Part shown: piece by piece, positions 46,422 to 57,335 of the stretch
How the letters are laid out: every line of letters begins with the position of its first letter
Numbering within the stretch: position 1 is the first letter of the stretch
Source: Gaeumannomyces sp. JS-464
Taxonomy: Eukaryota > Ascomycota > Sordariomycetes > Magnaporthales > Magnaporthaceae
Assembly: GCA_002197995.1 (NCBI GenBank)
Contig: NGZR01000001.1
Coordinates: forward strand, 1,798,001 to 1,862,000
Direction of reading: 5' to 3'
Length of the DNA: 64,000 nt
The notes under the pieces: model-generated
Seen by the model: only the letters and a program-made list of their open reading frames with translations
The model's database searches: none
Told to the model about the DNA's origin: nothing
Made by a program: the position numbers and the translations under genes

Positions 46422-46598
46422 ATGAACGACCAGGCGGCAGTTAACGCAGCAGTAATACGCTCCTGCGAGTACTCGACGAAACGTCGTTATACGAAACTTG
46501 TCCAAAATCAAGTTAAAAAACGTTTTAAAACCGTTTTCGGGAAGCTCGCCCAGTTGCGAATGTACGACGTTCGTATTTATACCGTTATCGAAATTTAA
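46422..46598 (+). CDS. Short MADS-box-like ORF (58 codons), possibly truncated
   Basis: The frame ATG 46422 to TAA 46596-46598 has no internal stop. After an alanine-rich start it reads STKRRYTKLVQNQVKKRFKT then VFGKLAQL and VRIYTVIEI. The spacing of basic residues, the KKRFKTVFGKLAQL helix and the hydrophobic strand VRIYTVIEI resemble the first helix and strand of SRF/MADS DNA-binding domains (RRxxTLLKKAxELxxLCDxxVxVVI). Short MADS-like ORFs are known in many ascomycete genomes. The frame stops 9 bp before transposon Fot-5, at a TAA that could be a RIPed glutamine, so the C-terminal end may be lost. Similarity was judged by eye only. Confidence 0.4.
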   Translation: MNDQAAVNAAVIRSCEYSTKRRYTKLVQNQVKKRFKTVFGKLAQLRMYDVRIYTVIEI

Positions 46599-46607
46599 TA
46601 ACAAATA

Positions 46608-48460
46608 AGTCGGGGCACCCCCTGTCCGATTACCCCCCTTTCCGATTAATAATGTAACCCCGCCGCGGGGCATTTACCTTTACCGCTACTTGTGTATTTC
46701 TTTACCAAAAAGCATCCGTTTGGCTTTATTTTAGATCCATTTTGTAGCTTAAGCAATGGAAAAACAATATACGGAAGTGCAAGTCGATAAGGCCTGTCGT
46801 TTAATCGAAGGCGGCATGCTAATCCAGCAGGCCGCTGCCGCATAAAGGATACCTTTTAGTACTTTTTACGGAAGATATCACGGTATAAAAACCTATTAAC
46901 AAGGCTAACAAAAATCCTAACGCTTACTTTTAAAGGAAAAAAATCACTTAGCTAAATGGGTGGCCGTGCAAGCCGCTTTAAAGCTCCTATTAACCCACGG
47001 GGAATTGCGCTTTTTTGCCGGCCAGATTTTCCGTAACGCCGGCAACCTTAAACTTATAGGGAAGCATTAAACGGACGGTTTTTTATGCCGGAATCCTTAA
47101 GTAGGGGTTTATTAAGCCTAACGTATCGAAAACGCGCGTATAAACGGTGCAACAACCGATATAATACGAATTTAATAGCTTTAACTAAGCATTCCGGAAA
47201 TCGCCGCTATCCCGGCAAAATACAAGCATAACGTTAACGAAAGGGGTTTGCAAAAGGTCGCACGAGTAACGGCCTTATATTAAGCTTTGCAAAAACTCGT
47301 TTTTTGCATAAAAAAAAGCCCAAATTTCGTGCTTAAACCTTTTTTATAAAGTGTATCTCGGTTTTAGGTAACCGGCTTCGTCTTTTTATTATTTTTAAAA
47401 GAAAGCATTTGCAAAACCAATGGTTTCCGAAAGGAAAAGGCTTTTTTAACGACTGGGAGTTTATTATAACAAATAACGGTTAAACTACTAACCGTACAGC
47501 GGTAAAATGGCTGCAAAAGATATACCTTTTTACCACTAAACCCGACCCCTTTTAACCACGTTTGTTAATTTTAAACGGTTACGAATCCCACGTTACAAAG
47601 GTTTTCCAATATTTGTGCTTTTAAAACGACGTTTATTTTTTATATTTACCCGTTTATTCCTTTCACGTATTAAAGCCTTTCGATTTGGGAGTTTTTTCCC
47701 TTGTTAAACGGGCTTACCGGCAAAAAATAAAAGCCTAAACCCAGTTTTGCAGTTTTACAGTTGTAGGAAAGCGATTGTTTTTTACAAAGTACAATACCGC
47801 ACGAGAGAAAAGGATAACGCTTGCAAATATAAAAGCAAAGTGGGCCGCATCGGGCTTATGGCTAGTCCGGATTAGCAAACCTCTTATAAGCCGCCTTTTG
47901 CTCGAAAACTCCAATACCAAGCGTTTAATAACCCTAACGACCTCGCCCACGCAATTAAAAGCTCCAAAAAAGCCTAAAACAGTTTTTATAAGCTGCTAAA
48001 AGAACTGGAAAACTCTTACAAAAAGTCGGGAGTTGGCTTTCAAAATGGAAGATTTTACGGCTACAATCCGAACCACCCCCACAAAAAGGCTTTTCCTTTG
48101 GAAAGTTCGCAAAGGCTTTATGCTAAAAAACCTCGAAATAGCTAATTATTAGCGAAAAATCAGCTTTTTAAAAGCACAATTAAAGGCTACCCAAACCCGG
48201 AAAAGGAAAAAGGTCGTGCCGGACCCCAACAAAACTTTCCTTTTTAAACGGCAGGTTTATTTGGCAAGGGAAGGGAATCCGGAAGAACAAAATACACTAT
48301 TAAAATCAGCAGGAGATTTTAAACAAAAAAGTATACAGGATTGTATAGTTATTGGCTGAAAACGCCGTAAATTTGGCGTTAAAAGGTGGTGTTATTATTG
48401 GGCTGCGGCAAAATTTAAGTGATCGGACAGGGGGGTAATCGGATAGGGGGTGCCCCGACT
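46608..48460 (+). mobile_element. Fot-5: complete-length (1853 bp) Fot1/pogo-type transposon
   Basis: Terminal inverted repeats start AGTCGGGGCACCCCCTRTCC on both ends and run about 40 bp, including a second GTCCGAT-type block. TA flanks both sides (46606-46607 and 48461-48462). Fot-5 and Fot-4 are the same family and face each other across 2.7 kb of unique DNA. It is distinct from Fot-1/2/3, whose ends begin ACGTRGTT. Confidence 0.95.
46756..48357 (+). pseudogene. Fot-5 transposase (HTH_psq, CENP-B HTH, DDE_1), RIP-inactivated
   Basis: Start ATG 46756. A psq-type helix-turn-helix (VDKACRLIEGGMLIQQAAAA, then a stop) is followed by a CENP-B-like DNA-binding part (KWVAVQAALKLLLTHGELRFFA, ending GKHxTDGFLCRNP). 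The DDE part has LLILNGYESHVTKVFQ (family LDGHGSH; D to N) and YLPVYSFHVLKPFDLGVFSLVKRAYR, the family LPPHTSHxLQPLDVGVF signature with transitions. The tail is lysine-rich and ends at TGA near 48357. About a dozen TAA/TAG codons break it. Confidence 0.85.
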
Positions 48461-48462
48461 TA

Positions 48463-49120
48463 CTCCTCCTCCTCCTCCTCCTTCTCCCCCACCTGTTCGC
48501 GGGGTTAACGCGTTACGTTAGGGTTTAACCCCAGCCCTCCTGTTTCTTTCCAGCCGTTATGGTATGGTCGTAACAGTTCGGGGCCTCGGCGAAAGTACGT
48601 ATATAATTAAAGTACTGCTTTTAAATACGCTTAAACGGCTGTAAACGTAAAAAAATTGGACCTGGCCGCCCTTAATCGCTGGCCCGTCGATAGCCATTTT
48701 TATTCGCATTTTCACCAGCCAGGGCTTAAGCCCGGCCCTTGTTAATTCCGGTGGGTGCGGTAATTGCTGGCGAGTACCCGTCGGGTAGGGCTGTTAATTT
48801 AACATTTCCGGTATAAATACGCGGTCGACCCGAAAATGAAGCTTTATTTAATGTTATAGGGTAGCCTAAAGTAGGGGTCGCGTTGGGGCCTAAAAAAGGT
48901 GATGAATAAAGCTAACAAAAGAAGGAATTTAACTAACGATGCGAGGCCACGCGCTGGGGATTATATACAAGCTATAAAATAAAGCCTTAGCATTAGAATT
49001 GGGCCACCAGGCCCAATTTATAACACTTATTAATTTTTTAAAAAAATTGGCCCGTTTTATAATCCGGAGGTTATAAAAGGTGAAAGCTAGTGGAGGTGAT
49101 TATATTAATTATTAAAGGGT
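48463..49120. other. Non-coding interval with CTC microsatellite and a GGCCCAATT hairpin
   Basis: A (CTC)n tract at 48463-48482 directly follows Fot-5. At about 48991-49018 the arms AATTGGGCC and GGCCCAATT form a stem with a 4-base loop. No coding frame is evident. Confidence 0.6.
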
Positions 49121-49122
49121 TA

Positions 49123-49551
49123 ACGTGGTTTACAAGCGAGTCGGTCAAACAAGCGAGTCGATCACTTAAAAAATGCATATTAAATAGCGTTTTTTTCAAC
49201 TAAATAACTCGCTCAATTTAAGTTTAAATTTAACCAAATTTTAACAGGTTATATTTACCTATATAGCCGATTTTATATTAAATCAGTGATATTTTTCCTA
49301 TTACTCTTTTAAGCTTAGTTCGTAACACTGTATAATACACTGTGCAAATATGCAAACTAACTTTAAAGGAGTAATAATAAATATTACTAATATAATATAA
49401 AATCTGCTATATAATTAAATATAACCTGTTAAAACCTGGTAAAATTTAAACGTAAATTGAGCGAGTTATTTAGTTGAAAAAAAACGCTGTTTAATATGCA
49501 TTTTCTAAGTGATCGACTCGCTTGCTTGACCGACTCGCTTGTGAATCACGT
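49123..49551. mobile_element. Foldback MITE (429 bp) with Fot-1/2/3-type ends
   Basis: Nearly the whole element is an inverted repeat. Reading inward from 49123 and from 49551 gives the same sequence for about 200 bases, with scattered mismatches. The ends ACGTGGTTTACAAGCGAGTC and ACGTGATTCACAAGCGAGTC are flanked by TA (49121-49122 and 49552-49553). There is no coding capacity. The first 11 bases match those of Fot-1, Fot-2 and Fot-3, so it is probably a non-autonomous relative moved by their transposase. Just inside each end the motif ACAAGCGAGTCGRTCA occurs twice. Confidence 0.9.
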
Positions 49552-49553
49552 TA

Positions 49554-50518
49554 ATTGAAATATATTGATTTTTATTATTAATTATATAGCAGTTTGTGTA
49601 CCCCTACCCCCCTGGCTTATACCCTGGCTAACCCCCCTGTTTAAACCCATCGGATTAACGTTTATAATCCTTGTGACCTGTAGATTCTGTGCACGCCCAG
49701 CGCTTCGGGCCTGGCCTGCACCGCAATTCATCCTGTTCACCACTATTAAGAGACACCCCGTACCGGTCCTTCCAAGCAGCCCGGCGGATCCACGGGGCCC
49801 GCTTATAAGATCATGTCAAAGAGGTTCGCGAGGCACCAATGCTGTCTCTCGTTCTAAGGCCGGGACGGTAAGGTAATCTGCGGCCTGAATCGCCCCCACC
49901 GGCGAGTAGTGTTAAGCTAATTATGTAGCCAACCGTCCATCGTTCTCACGACGCCTCAGAAATACCATACTATAAAGGCGACGAGTTTGCAAGGTTTATA
50001 TGGAAGGAGATACGACATACCTGACGGAGTTCTCTGACTTATTGGTACCGTCCACGTATCTTGTAAGGGGATCTGCCGTGACGACGGCAGATCACCGCCA
50101 CAGGAGGTGGCCCGAGCCCCGGAGGACCCACGCCACGCTGAGGCCTGAGGCACACGACAGGGGGGCTCGAGGCCTGCGTTACTTAGGCAGCTTGTGGGAG
50201 GCAATTGGAGTATTGCCGAGGACAAGCTGAAGTTGTCGTACCTAGCCTATAGCAATATAGGCCTTCACCCCCTACAGATCCTTTACTTTCATTGTGATCA
50301 CCTCGTACAGGCCTTCGGCTTACCCCGTGACATATCTTCACATGTATTGGGCAACTAGTATAGGGAGGCTCGATATGTCGGCAACTCACGGCACTCACGC
50401 CAAGTTCGGACTGAGGGAATTTGATTCTGGAACTTGACCTAGCATGTATCGACGTCCAATCCAATCCGACACCTAAACATGTAAAGCCAGGCACGTCAAC
50501 CTGAAAGGACCGACGATG
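49554..50518. other. Low-RIP unique DNA downstream of the HET gene, no gene recognised
   Basis: Composition is balanced, open frames are short and overlapping, and no domain was seen. It is the 3' flank of the HET gene, which ends at 50519. Confidence 0.5.
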
Positions 50519-50648
50519 TCACATGATCATCCATTGCGTCTCCTTGCCGTAGAATGGGAGGACGAGAGCATTCGGAGGTGCCCGTCCTTGTCGTGCCCTG
50601 ATGATGGCGGTACACTCGAAGCGAAGAAATCGGACTTGCGTCTCGTCG

Positions 50649-50679
50649 TCGTCGTCGTCGTCATCATCATCATCCCTTA
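50649..50679 (-). repeat. GAC/GAT trinucleotide repeat encoding about ten aspartates
   Basis: The plus strand reads (GTC)n then (ATC)n. On the HET gene strand it codes an uninterrupted run of aspartate near the C-terminus, a site likely to vary in length. Confidence 0.9.
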
Positions 50680-51837
50680 AACGACTATCGCTACCGACCA
50701 TAGCAGCAGTCTCCCCCCCGGCTCCAGGCTTTACAGCAAAAACCAGGCCGTAGGCGGCATTCGTATCATGATTGCCCCACGAAGCACCACTCGGCCGAAG
50801 TTCAATGGAGTAATAGACGTCAGCCGGAGCAGCACCCTTCTCCGAGATCAGGAAGGCCTCCGAAGCCCTCCCTCCCTCGCCGAGAGGATGTCGGCCAGCT
50901 TGCACTTCGTGCCCGGATACGAGACCACCAGTCCCTTGTCGGATCCAAGTTTCGTGAAGCGTCCCTTCAGCTGGTCCCCGATCGTTCCGATGGACGAAGT
51001 TCGCGCACCGAGCAGGGACCGCGGCCCAGCGAAGGCCCTTCCGACTCATGCGGCGTAGTCGCCGAATATCAGGCCCGTGTTGAACTGCTTCACCTGTCGT
51101 AGGAACTTCTCCATCCGGCGCTCCGCCAGGCTCTCGTCGGATTCGTGTTCTCTGCGGCGGATGTCGAGGTACGGCCCGGGATCCATGCCGAGGATGGTGG
51201 ACAGACACACCGTCTCGTCAGGCAGGTTGGTGGTCTGTCGGGGTCCCAAGGCGTCCGCCAGCGGCAGGTAGAGCATCCACATAATTTCTCGTCTTGATTC
51301 CGTGCCGGCTACAAAGCCGTCGACCACCTGTCGCATGAACGTGAAGTGGATGGTCACCTTGGAGTCTGCCAGCGCACAAAACGAACTGTAGATGCCCCTA
51401 TCGTTCAAGTCTTTCTCGAAGGCCACGCGCTTGCGCGTCAGTTCTCGGTGGTGCTCGGTCGTTTCGCCAAATCTGAAGTAGCTCCTTGGCAAGGCATCCC
51501 TCTTGGAAGGTCCAGAGCCTGCGCTGCCAATTCGACATGTAGAGGCTGACGCATCGATCCGGCACCGATGCGGTAGCTTCTACCCGGCACATCCCGAGTC
51601 GATCACGAGCACGGCAGACGCATTTTGATATATGTGGCGCATGCGCTGGATCGACCATTTCTCTCGTCGCGGAACGACTCCCTGACAGGGACGCATAGCG
51701 TGTCCAGCCAGAACCCGATCTTCTTATCTTTCGGTCGGTTCGGGAAGGGGGTCTCGTCGACCATTTTCTGGATGCGAGAGACGAGCTGGCACTTGGGAAT
51801 GGAGTTGATGTGCTTGTTCCCTATCCCGTCAAGCCAC

Positions 51838-51939
51838 CTAGGGATCAGACACACCGACGTCAGCGTCAGTCGTTCCGGGTCGCCATACTGCCGGATAGGT
51901 AACGTCACGCAAGATGCATCGGCCGGGGACTGGACTTAC
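51838..51939 (-). other. Intron in the HET gene (102 bp)
   Basis: The minus-strand donor GTAAGT is at 51939-51934, with acceptor CCCTAG ending at 51838. An ACTGACGCTGAC branch-like sequence lies about 30 bases before the acceptor. Splicing joins CAT-GT to G-TGG and restores the HET motif A-I-S-H-V-W. Size and signals are typical of filamentous ascomycetes. Confidence 0.85.
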
Positions 51940-53123
51940 ACATGAGAGATCGCCACATACTTCGGCGTCAGTCCCTTCGTCTCATTGTACTCCGCGATCG
52001 CCACTTCCTCCTTCTCCTCATTCCACGTTACGACCGGAATTCCTACTGCTCGAATGTCGAGGCCTTCCGCCGCCCCGACAGTGCCGTCCGCTCCGATGAT
52101 CCGAACCATGTCTTCTTCAAAACGGGAGGGGACTGGCCAGTCCTCTGCATTCTCGCCCTTTCCGTCCGCACGCGAGGCACCGTAGCAGAAGTAGACGGGA
52201 CAGCACCCTCCATCCTTGGCACTACAGTCCGTCGCATGTCTCGTCCGGTACGTCTCTTCCTCCACTTTGAATCGACACCTTCCGTCGTCGCATTCGGCAT
52301 GTCCGTCGAGATACGTCTGCAACGGGCCTCGCGACGCGGCGAGGTAGTACTGACCGTCGATCTGGAGCTCGTCCATAACCAGAGCAGCGTCGTACTTGCA
52401 CCATTTCTGGCACAGAATCCCTCTCAGCAGGGACGAAGTGCCACTACCCCATTCGTTTCCCATTCTCGGGATATCATAGATGCTGATGGCAGCAGCCCGG
52501 AGACTGTGTCCCAGCGCCAGTATCGACGTGCTACATCCTCCCGAACCGGCCAGACGGTCGTCCCCGAGTCGGCCTCGCGGCGGCTCTTGGTCCACGTGCA
52601 ATAGCGATCCGTGAAGACGCGGGCGCGCTCCAGAATTCGGTTGGTGGTGTCCCACGCTTTCGAATCCCGGGCGTGCGGAAACTTCTTCCAGCAGACTTTT
52701 TCTCGACATCTGTTGTCGTCCGGGTTTATCCAACTCTTGCAGGTGCAGTTTGGCGACACCCCCTGGGGCAGAGGCCAGCGCGCCTCCACTCGACTATCTT
52801 GGCGGGCAGGTCTTTCGTGCTGACAAGATGATGGCCGGTGCCGTCGCCGTCCGAACGCAAGAAGTCCCTCGTACGAGCCGCCACCCCCGCCGCCTTGAGG
52901 ATCTCGATACCCATTCCAAAGAAGAGCCAAGTTTGGAAGAAGGAGTTGATCTCTTCGTCGCTCCTGTTGCCGAAGTTATCGACCCGAAGAGGTCTTGCTC
53001 CATCCAACGTCTGCGCTGAGGGAAATCAAAGAAGCCTCGATCGTCGTAGTGCTCGGACTCATCCACATTGTATGGCACTTTGAGGAAGTGCTCCGAGCCC
53101 GCCGGAATGAGTAGATGGTCCAT

Positions 53124-54180
53124 CTGGACGGTAGGCCGAAGTTACTCGAGGGAAAATCAACCAGCAAAAGGCAAGGATGCTGATATTCGTGAGTGGACTG
53201 GAAGAAGAAACCGGAGCAAAAGCGAAGATGAATAAAGATGGGAGGGAGGTGGGCATCAATGATCCGAGCCTTGCTGCCAACTTCGTCAACCCCTTAGGGG
53301 TCGCCGGCGGCCACATGCTGGCGGCCTTAATGCCCAACCTGCAGGTTGCAGGAAAGCAGCCAGTACGGAATAGTTGACAAGAAGCTAGCGCGCTTCCGTC
53401 TGCATTGCAATCCGAGTCACCGACTCCTGCCTCCTCATTGGCGCGTACGGCTGCATGCTTCCGGGGCTGAAGATCAGCGGCCGCATAGTGGCCGACAGGG
53501 AGATAAGCATGACCGGGCCTTTCAGTTGAGTGAGTCACCCCGGTGATTGGATAGATTCTCTCGATGTGAAAGTAACAGTCTCGGTCGTATGCACGCATAA
53601 CCACTAGCGCGAGCCGCCCCAGCCTCCGCATTTTTTTGCGGCTGCTCGTTGGTTGGTTGGCTGGGGGCAATGTTTACGATGCATCTGACTTATCAATTGC
53701 CTATTTGGGCCTGGATGGATTTCCCGACATGCAGGCAATGCGCTGGCTGCAGCTCGATTGGTGTTTTTGGCCGACAGACCTAGCGCCCCGCGATCAGTCC
53801 TTCCTGTCGTCCTATCCCCTTGAGTGCCACAAGACAACACACTGCAGATCGGGATCGCCGCACCAATCAGAATCGTTTATTCCCTCGGTACCTCCATTTG
53901 TGAGGGCGCCACACCATGAAATAAGTACCAGCAGAAGTTATTGTTATAAAAGGGTACGTCGCAGCGCAGGCAGCCAAACCTCGTAGCCGGTATCGTGCGC
54001 GCGTTGCCGTCGCCCTTTACCAATACGCGCCTTTTTTTAATACCGTTTTGGATCCCTCGGCACGCGCTGCAACGCGAGGCTTTCCTTTTATGCCTAAAAT
54101 TGTGATTCCGAGCCTCGCTGATTGTAAATTACTGTGTAGAACTCCGATCCGGGATTGCGCGCGCCTTTTTTTTCGAGCCC
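53124..54180. other. Low-RIP upstream region of the HET gene, no supported gene
   Basis: It holds the probable promoter of the HET gene. A 203-codon minus frame (53059-53670) overlaps the HET N-terminus in another phase and has no recognisable domain. From about 54000 the sequence becomes AT-rich with RIP-like runs, marking the edge of the island. Confidence 0.5.
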
Positions 54181-54299
54181 GCCCGACCGTTGAAATAATC
54201 GAATAGCGCCATTGCTGTCGAGAGTCGCCAATCGATTTAAAACTCGCACCGAGGGAATTTATCGTCGGAACCGTCGCGTTATAAAATATACGTATTTAC

Positions 54300-55641
54300 G
54301 CATATAACTTGTAGCAGGAAGCTTTAGGCGAGGGATTGCCAACTACCTCGTTAAAAGCAGTGGTTAAATAAATACAAGGAACGCAATTAATTCTCGCGAT
54401 TAACGCCATTTATACTATAATTATATTTTTAAATTACTGGCGGCACTGGTAAAATTTTAATAGGATTATTATTAAAAGCGCGGCGCGTGGCAGCGCCGGC
54501 TTTTAAGGTTTTTTTTAGGCCGTTTGCGTAATATTTTAAAGGCTTTTTTTATCGGTAAAAACGGTTAAAAAAGGTAATAAAACCGTTATTTTTCCATACG
54601 ATTTAATTAACTTTCCCGTTAATAATTAATATTAACTGCTTCCAACCTTAAGGTAGGTGCCCTCGTTCGCGATCGCGTCGTTTTTTTTTCGATTAAAAAA
54701 TTAAAAAAGCCGCTGTTAAAACTCGCAGTATTTATCGCACCGATACTTAGTCGTTTAAGGGCAAGGTAAAATTAAAAAAATCCAAAAAAATTGTTAAAAA
54801 ACACGTGGATCGATTTTTTTAGCCATTTTTTTATAATCGCCGTAATAAAGTCCAAATAACTCGTTGGGTTTTATTTAATAAAAACTCGGGAATTATTTTA
54901 CCGGAAAGGTTTTTCGAGCTTTTCCGAGGTACGTTTACGAGGTTAACTGGTCCATTTCGTTAATATGCTAAAACTAATTAAAAAAGTAGTTAAAAGTCGT
55001 CGTTATAATTTAAACGCGGAAATTAACGGGCGTAGGTTTGTTTCGAATAATCGTTTTTTCCGTACTTTTATTTAATACTTTACCATCGCTTCGTCAAGTG
55101 TAATTAACGTTCCAGCCGTTAATAAATCCGTCGATATAAATTGGACGTAGTTAAAATGTTTTCGCACGTGTTAGTATACCGGCGCGTTGTTTTTTACCTG
55201 TTTTTCGGTTTTTATTTTTTCGTGCCAAATCTGAAAGCGCCAGTATAATAATTGGAACCTGTTGCGAGGTATTAACCGAGTAAACGGGTAATTTGCAAAT
55301 TTTTAACCCTTTTCCCAATACGTTTTTATATCCTTTTTAAACCTAACTGATATATAAATTAAAATGTTTAAAGTAAATAGATTTTCACTACGTTAGTAGG
55401 CTGCCAGGTAGTTTTTCGAAACCTTTTACCACCCGCGCCTTTTAACGGTTTAAAACATGAATCCGGCTCGAAATCGTTGGTCCAACGCATTTATTCTTTT
55501 ATTAACCAGCCAGAAAAAAAGCAGAAAAAGATTTAACGATGTCGGCGGTAAAGGGTGAAAAATAAGGTTAATACAACGGATTGCAAATGGTTTAAAATGA
55601 TTTCCGGCGTGTATTATTAAATTTACGCGCGGGCGTACCAT
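54300..55641 (-). pseudogene. piggyBac-like transposase remnant (DDE_Tnp_1_7 type)
   Basis: Minus translation from about 55330 to 54950 reads ITxxNRFQLLYWRFQIW-like sequence (RNRFQLLYWRFQIWHEK). It continues as TAGTLITLDEAMVKY (the acidic residue of the piggyBac core, family LTVDEAMxRFxGR) and, after a frame change, TIIRNKPTPVNFRV, the family IPxKPTPxGFKxWV segment. An N-terminal piece from Met 55641 (SLNLFLLFF, then WLVNKRINALDQRF) precedes it. Stops replace glutamine codons and the frame shifts once. TTAA-flanked terminal repeats, diagnostic for the superfamily, were not identified. Confidence 0.6.
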
Positions 55642-56260
55642 GCTTGCGTTTATAGGCTTTAAGATAGCTTTAACTAGGCGTTTAATAAGCTTTATTATGG
55701 TAAGTTATGCCGTCGGATTTATTAACTTCTTATAATAGCATTATAAAAGCACGATTTATTAAAATCCATAATTAAAACGGCGTTATTTACGCTCCTACTT
55801 TGCTAACTGCAAATTTGTACCCCCTCCGTATTATAAGAAACAAGGGTGCTGGTAAGCTTTTTTTACCACTTTTAACGGTGTGTTACCTTATAGCACTTAA
55901 AGGGATAACGTTTTCGGTCGGCGTTTATCATTTTACAGGCCCGTTTTTTATAACAGGTTTACGCTATAACCCGCCCATACGTGGCGGGGTTATTCGCGAA
56001 ATATGTTATTTTAACGATACAACCTCGTTAGCCACGATAAGCCGCGTTCTTTGCATTGGTTTATTTCCTAACACCATATATCGTTTGTTTAAGCGACCGA
56101 TTTGGAATAGCATTTCTAATCCCTGCCTTTAACAGTTATTAACTGCAAGGTAATTATCTCACATTTAATTAATAATTATTATGCTGTGTTTTATCCAAAG
56201 TGCTGCTAATAAACAAAATTTTAAACGAGAAGCAATGCAGCAAGCAAATAGGTTTTATCG
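55642..56260. other. Unassigned interval between the piggyBac remnant and solo LTR-b
   Basis: Mostly AT-rich. A 110-codon plus frame (55800-56132) has no recognisable domain, and its hydrophobic, low-information composition does not persuade me it is a gene. Confidence 0.4.
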
Positions 56261-56265
56261 CATTT

Positions 56266-56828
56266 TGTTAGGATTAATGCTAATAAAAAAGGGAAAAGAT
56301 AAGCAGAGAGATAAGTGAGGAAGTCCTGTCCAGCAGGGCAAGTAAAAGGGAGGTAGTTGTATTGTGATAAATGTAAGCGGATAGTGGATGATTAGAAAGA
56401 GAAATCTTTCCTGGATCCCTTAAAGGGATAAGTCCTATATATACACGTTGGTCAGGCTTGTGCCGAGGCTTTTCGGCGTAACTTTTAGCCCGAAAGCTTA
56501 CAGCTAAGCCGAGGTACTATCCGAAAGGCGAGGCCAAGGCTGAGGTTTGTAAGCCTGGCTTTTGCTTGTAACCTTAGCCTGTAGTTTTAACCCTTGGCCT
56601 GTAGTTTTAACCCTTGGCCTGTGGTTTGGCTTTAGCACGCCCGTGGCTTGGCTGTTTGCACGCCCGTGGCTTGGCCCGTGGCCACCCGTGGCTTAGCTCG
56701 TGGCCAGCCCGTGGCTTGGCTCGTGGCCAGCCCGTGGCTTGGCTTGTGGCTAGCCCGTGGCTTGGCTTGTGGCTAGCCCGTGGCTTGGCTAACGTAATAC
56801 CTACCATGGTATATAGTATATACCAACA
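56266..56828 (+). repeat. Solo LTR-b (563 bp) with perfect 5-bp target duplication
   Basis: Starts TGTTAGGATTAATGC, ends TATACCAACA. CATTT precedes it (56261-56265) and follows it (56829-56833). This fixes the true ends and the 5-bp duplication of the family. It is the reference for judging LTR-a and LTR-c. It contains the same internal minisatellite (about 56636-56792). Confidence 0.9.
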
Positions 56829-56833
56829 CATTT

Positions 56834-57333
56834 TAAATTATTTAATTTTAATTAACGCCGCTTTTAAACGATGCAATTTGCACTGGCTGCAGCTTAATTG
56901 CAATGGTTTAACTGGTGTTAAAACTTATGCAAAGATTATAACTACGCTTTGGCTTTTAAATATAATCGATATATTAAACGCTGCTTAATAAATACGATAA
57001 TAGGATGTTTAATAACGATAACGTAAGGTGTGTGACAGTAAAATTAAAAATGCAGCCTTTTATATTAATGGAATTATATTATAAAAATGTTTTATTCGCT
57101 TACCTTTTAACATGTTAATAAGCTTATTACAGCTATATATTATCCCTTTCCGCTTATTTTAAATTAAATAATTTATTTTATTTTTTTATTAAACCGTGCA
57201 TATCCAGCCTTATAAATTTTATAATATTAAGTTCGAATAGCGGAATTATTAAAACGTTTAAAATGGATCCTGTTAAAAACAATTATTATATATACCAAGG
57301 TAGCTTACCTTATAACCTTATATTAATTAAAGT
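56834..57333. other. AT-rich interval, no gene recognised
   Basis: The sequence has RIP-like composition, short open frames and no repeat shared with other parts of the window that I could see. Confidence 0.5.
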
Positions 57334-57335
57334 TA

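Larger units (their letters stand above)
50519..53123 (-). pseudogene. HET-domain (heterokaryon incompatibility) gene, broken by frameshifts
   Basis: HET proteins trigger cell death or incompatibility reactions when unlike fungal cells fuse. From Met 53123 the N-terminus (DHLLIPAGSEHFLKVPYNV, then YDDRGFFDFPQRRRW) and INSFFQTWLFFGMG resemble a known HET subgroup. The HET domain begins PKYVAISHVW (spanning an intron), then KCQL, FWLDTLCVPV, a WSIQRMRHIYQNASAVLVID segment and RRLWTFQEGCLAKE, all classic HET motifs. The C-terminal part includes a KGLRWAA segment and an aspartate-repeat tail, ending with TGA at 50519. Coding passes among all three frames at about eight places (near 52985, 52785, 52515, 51665, 51605, 51485, 51050, 51010, 50870) with no in-frame RIP stops. 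It may be a pseudogene, or an intact gene with indel sequencing errors. Confidence 0.8.

Noticed and set aside
53059..53670. 203-codon minus-strand open frame upstream of the HET gene
   Set aside because: It overlaps the HET N-terminus in another phase, is proline- and serine-rich, and shows no recognisable motif.
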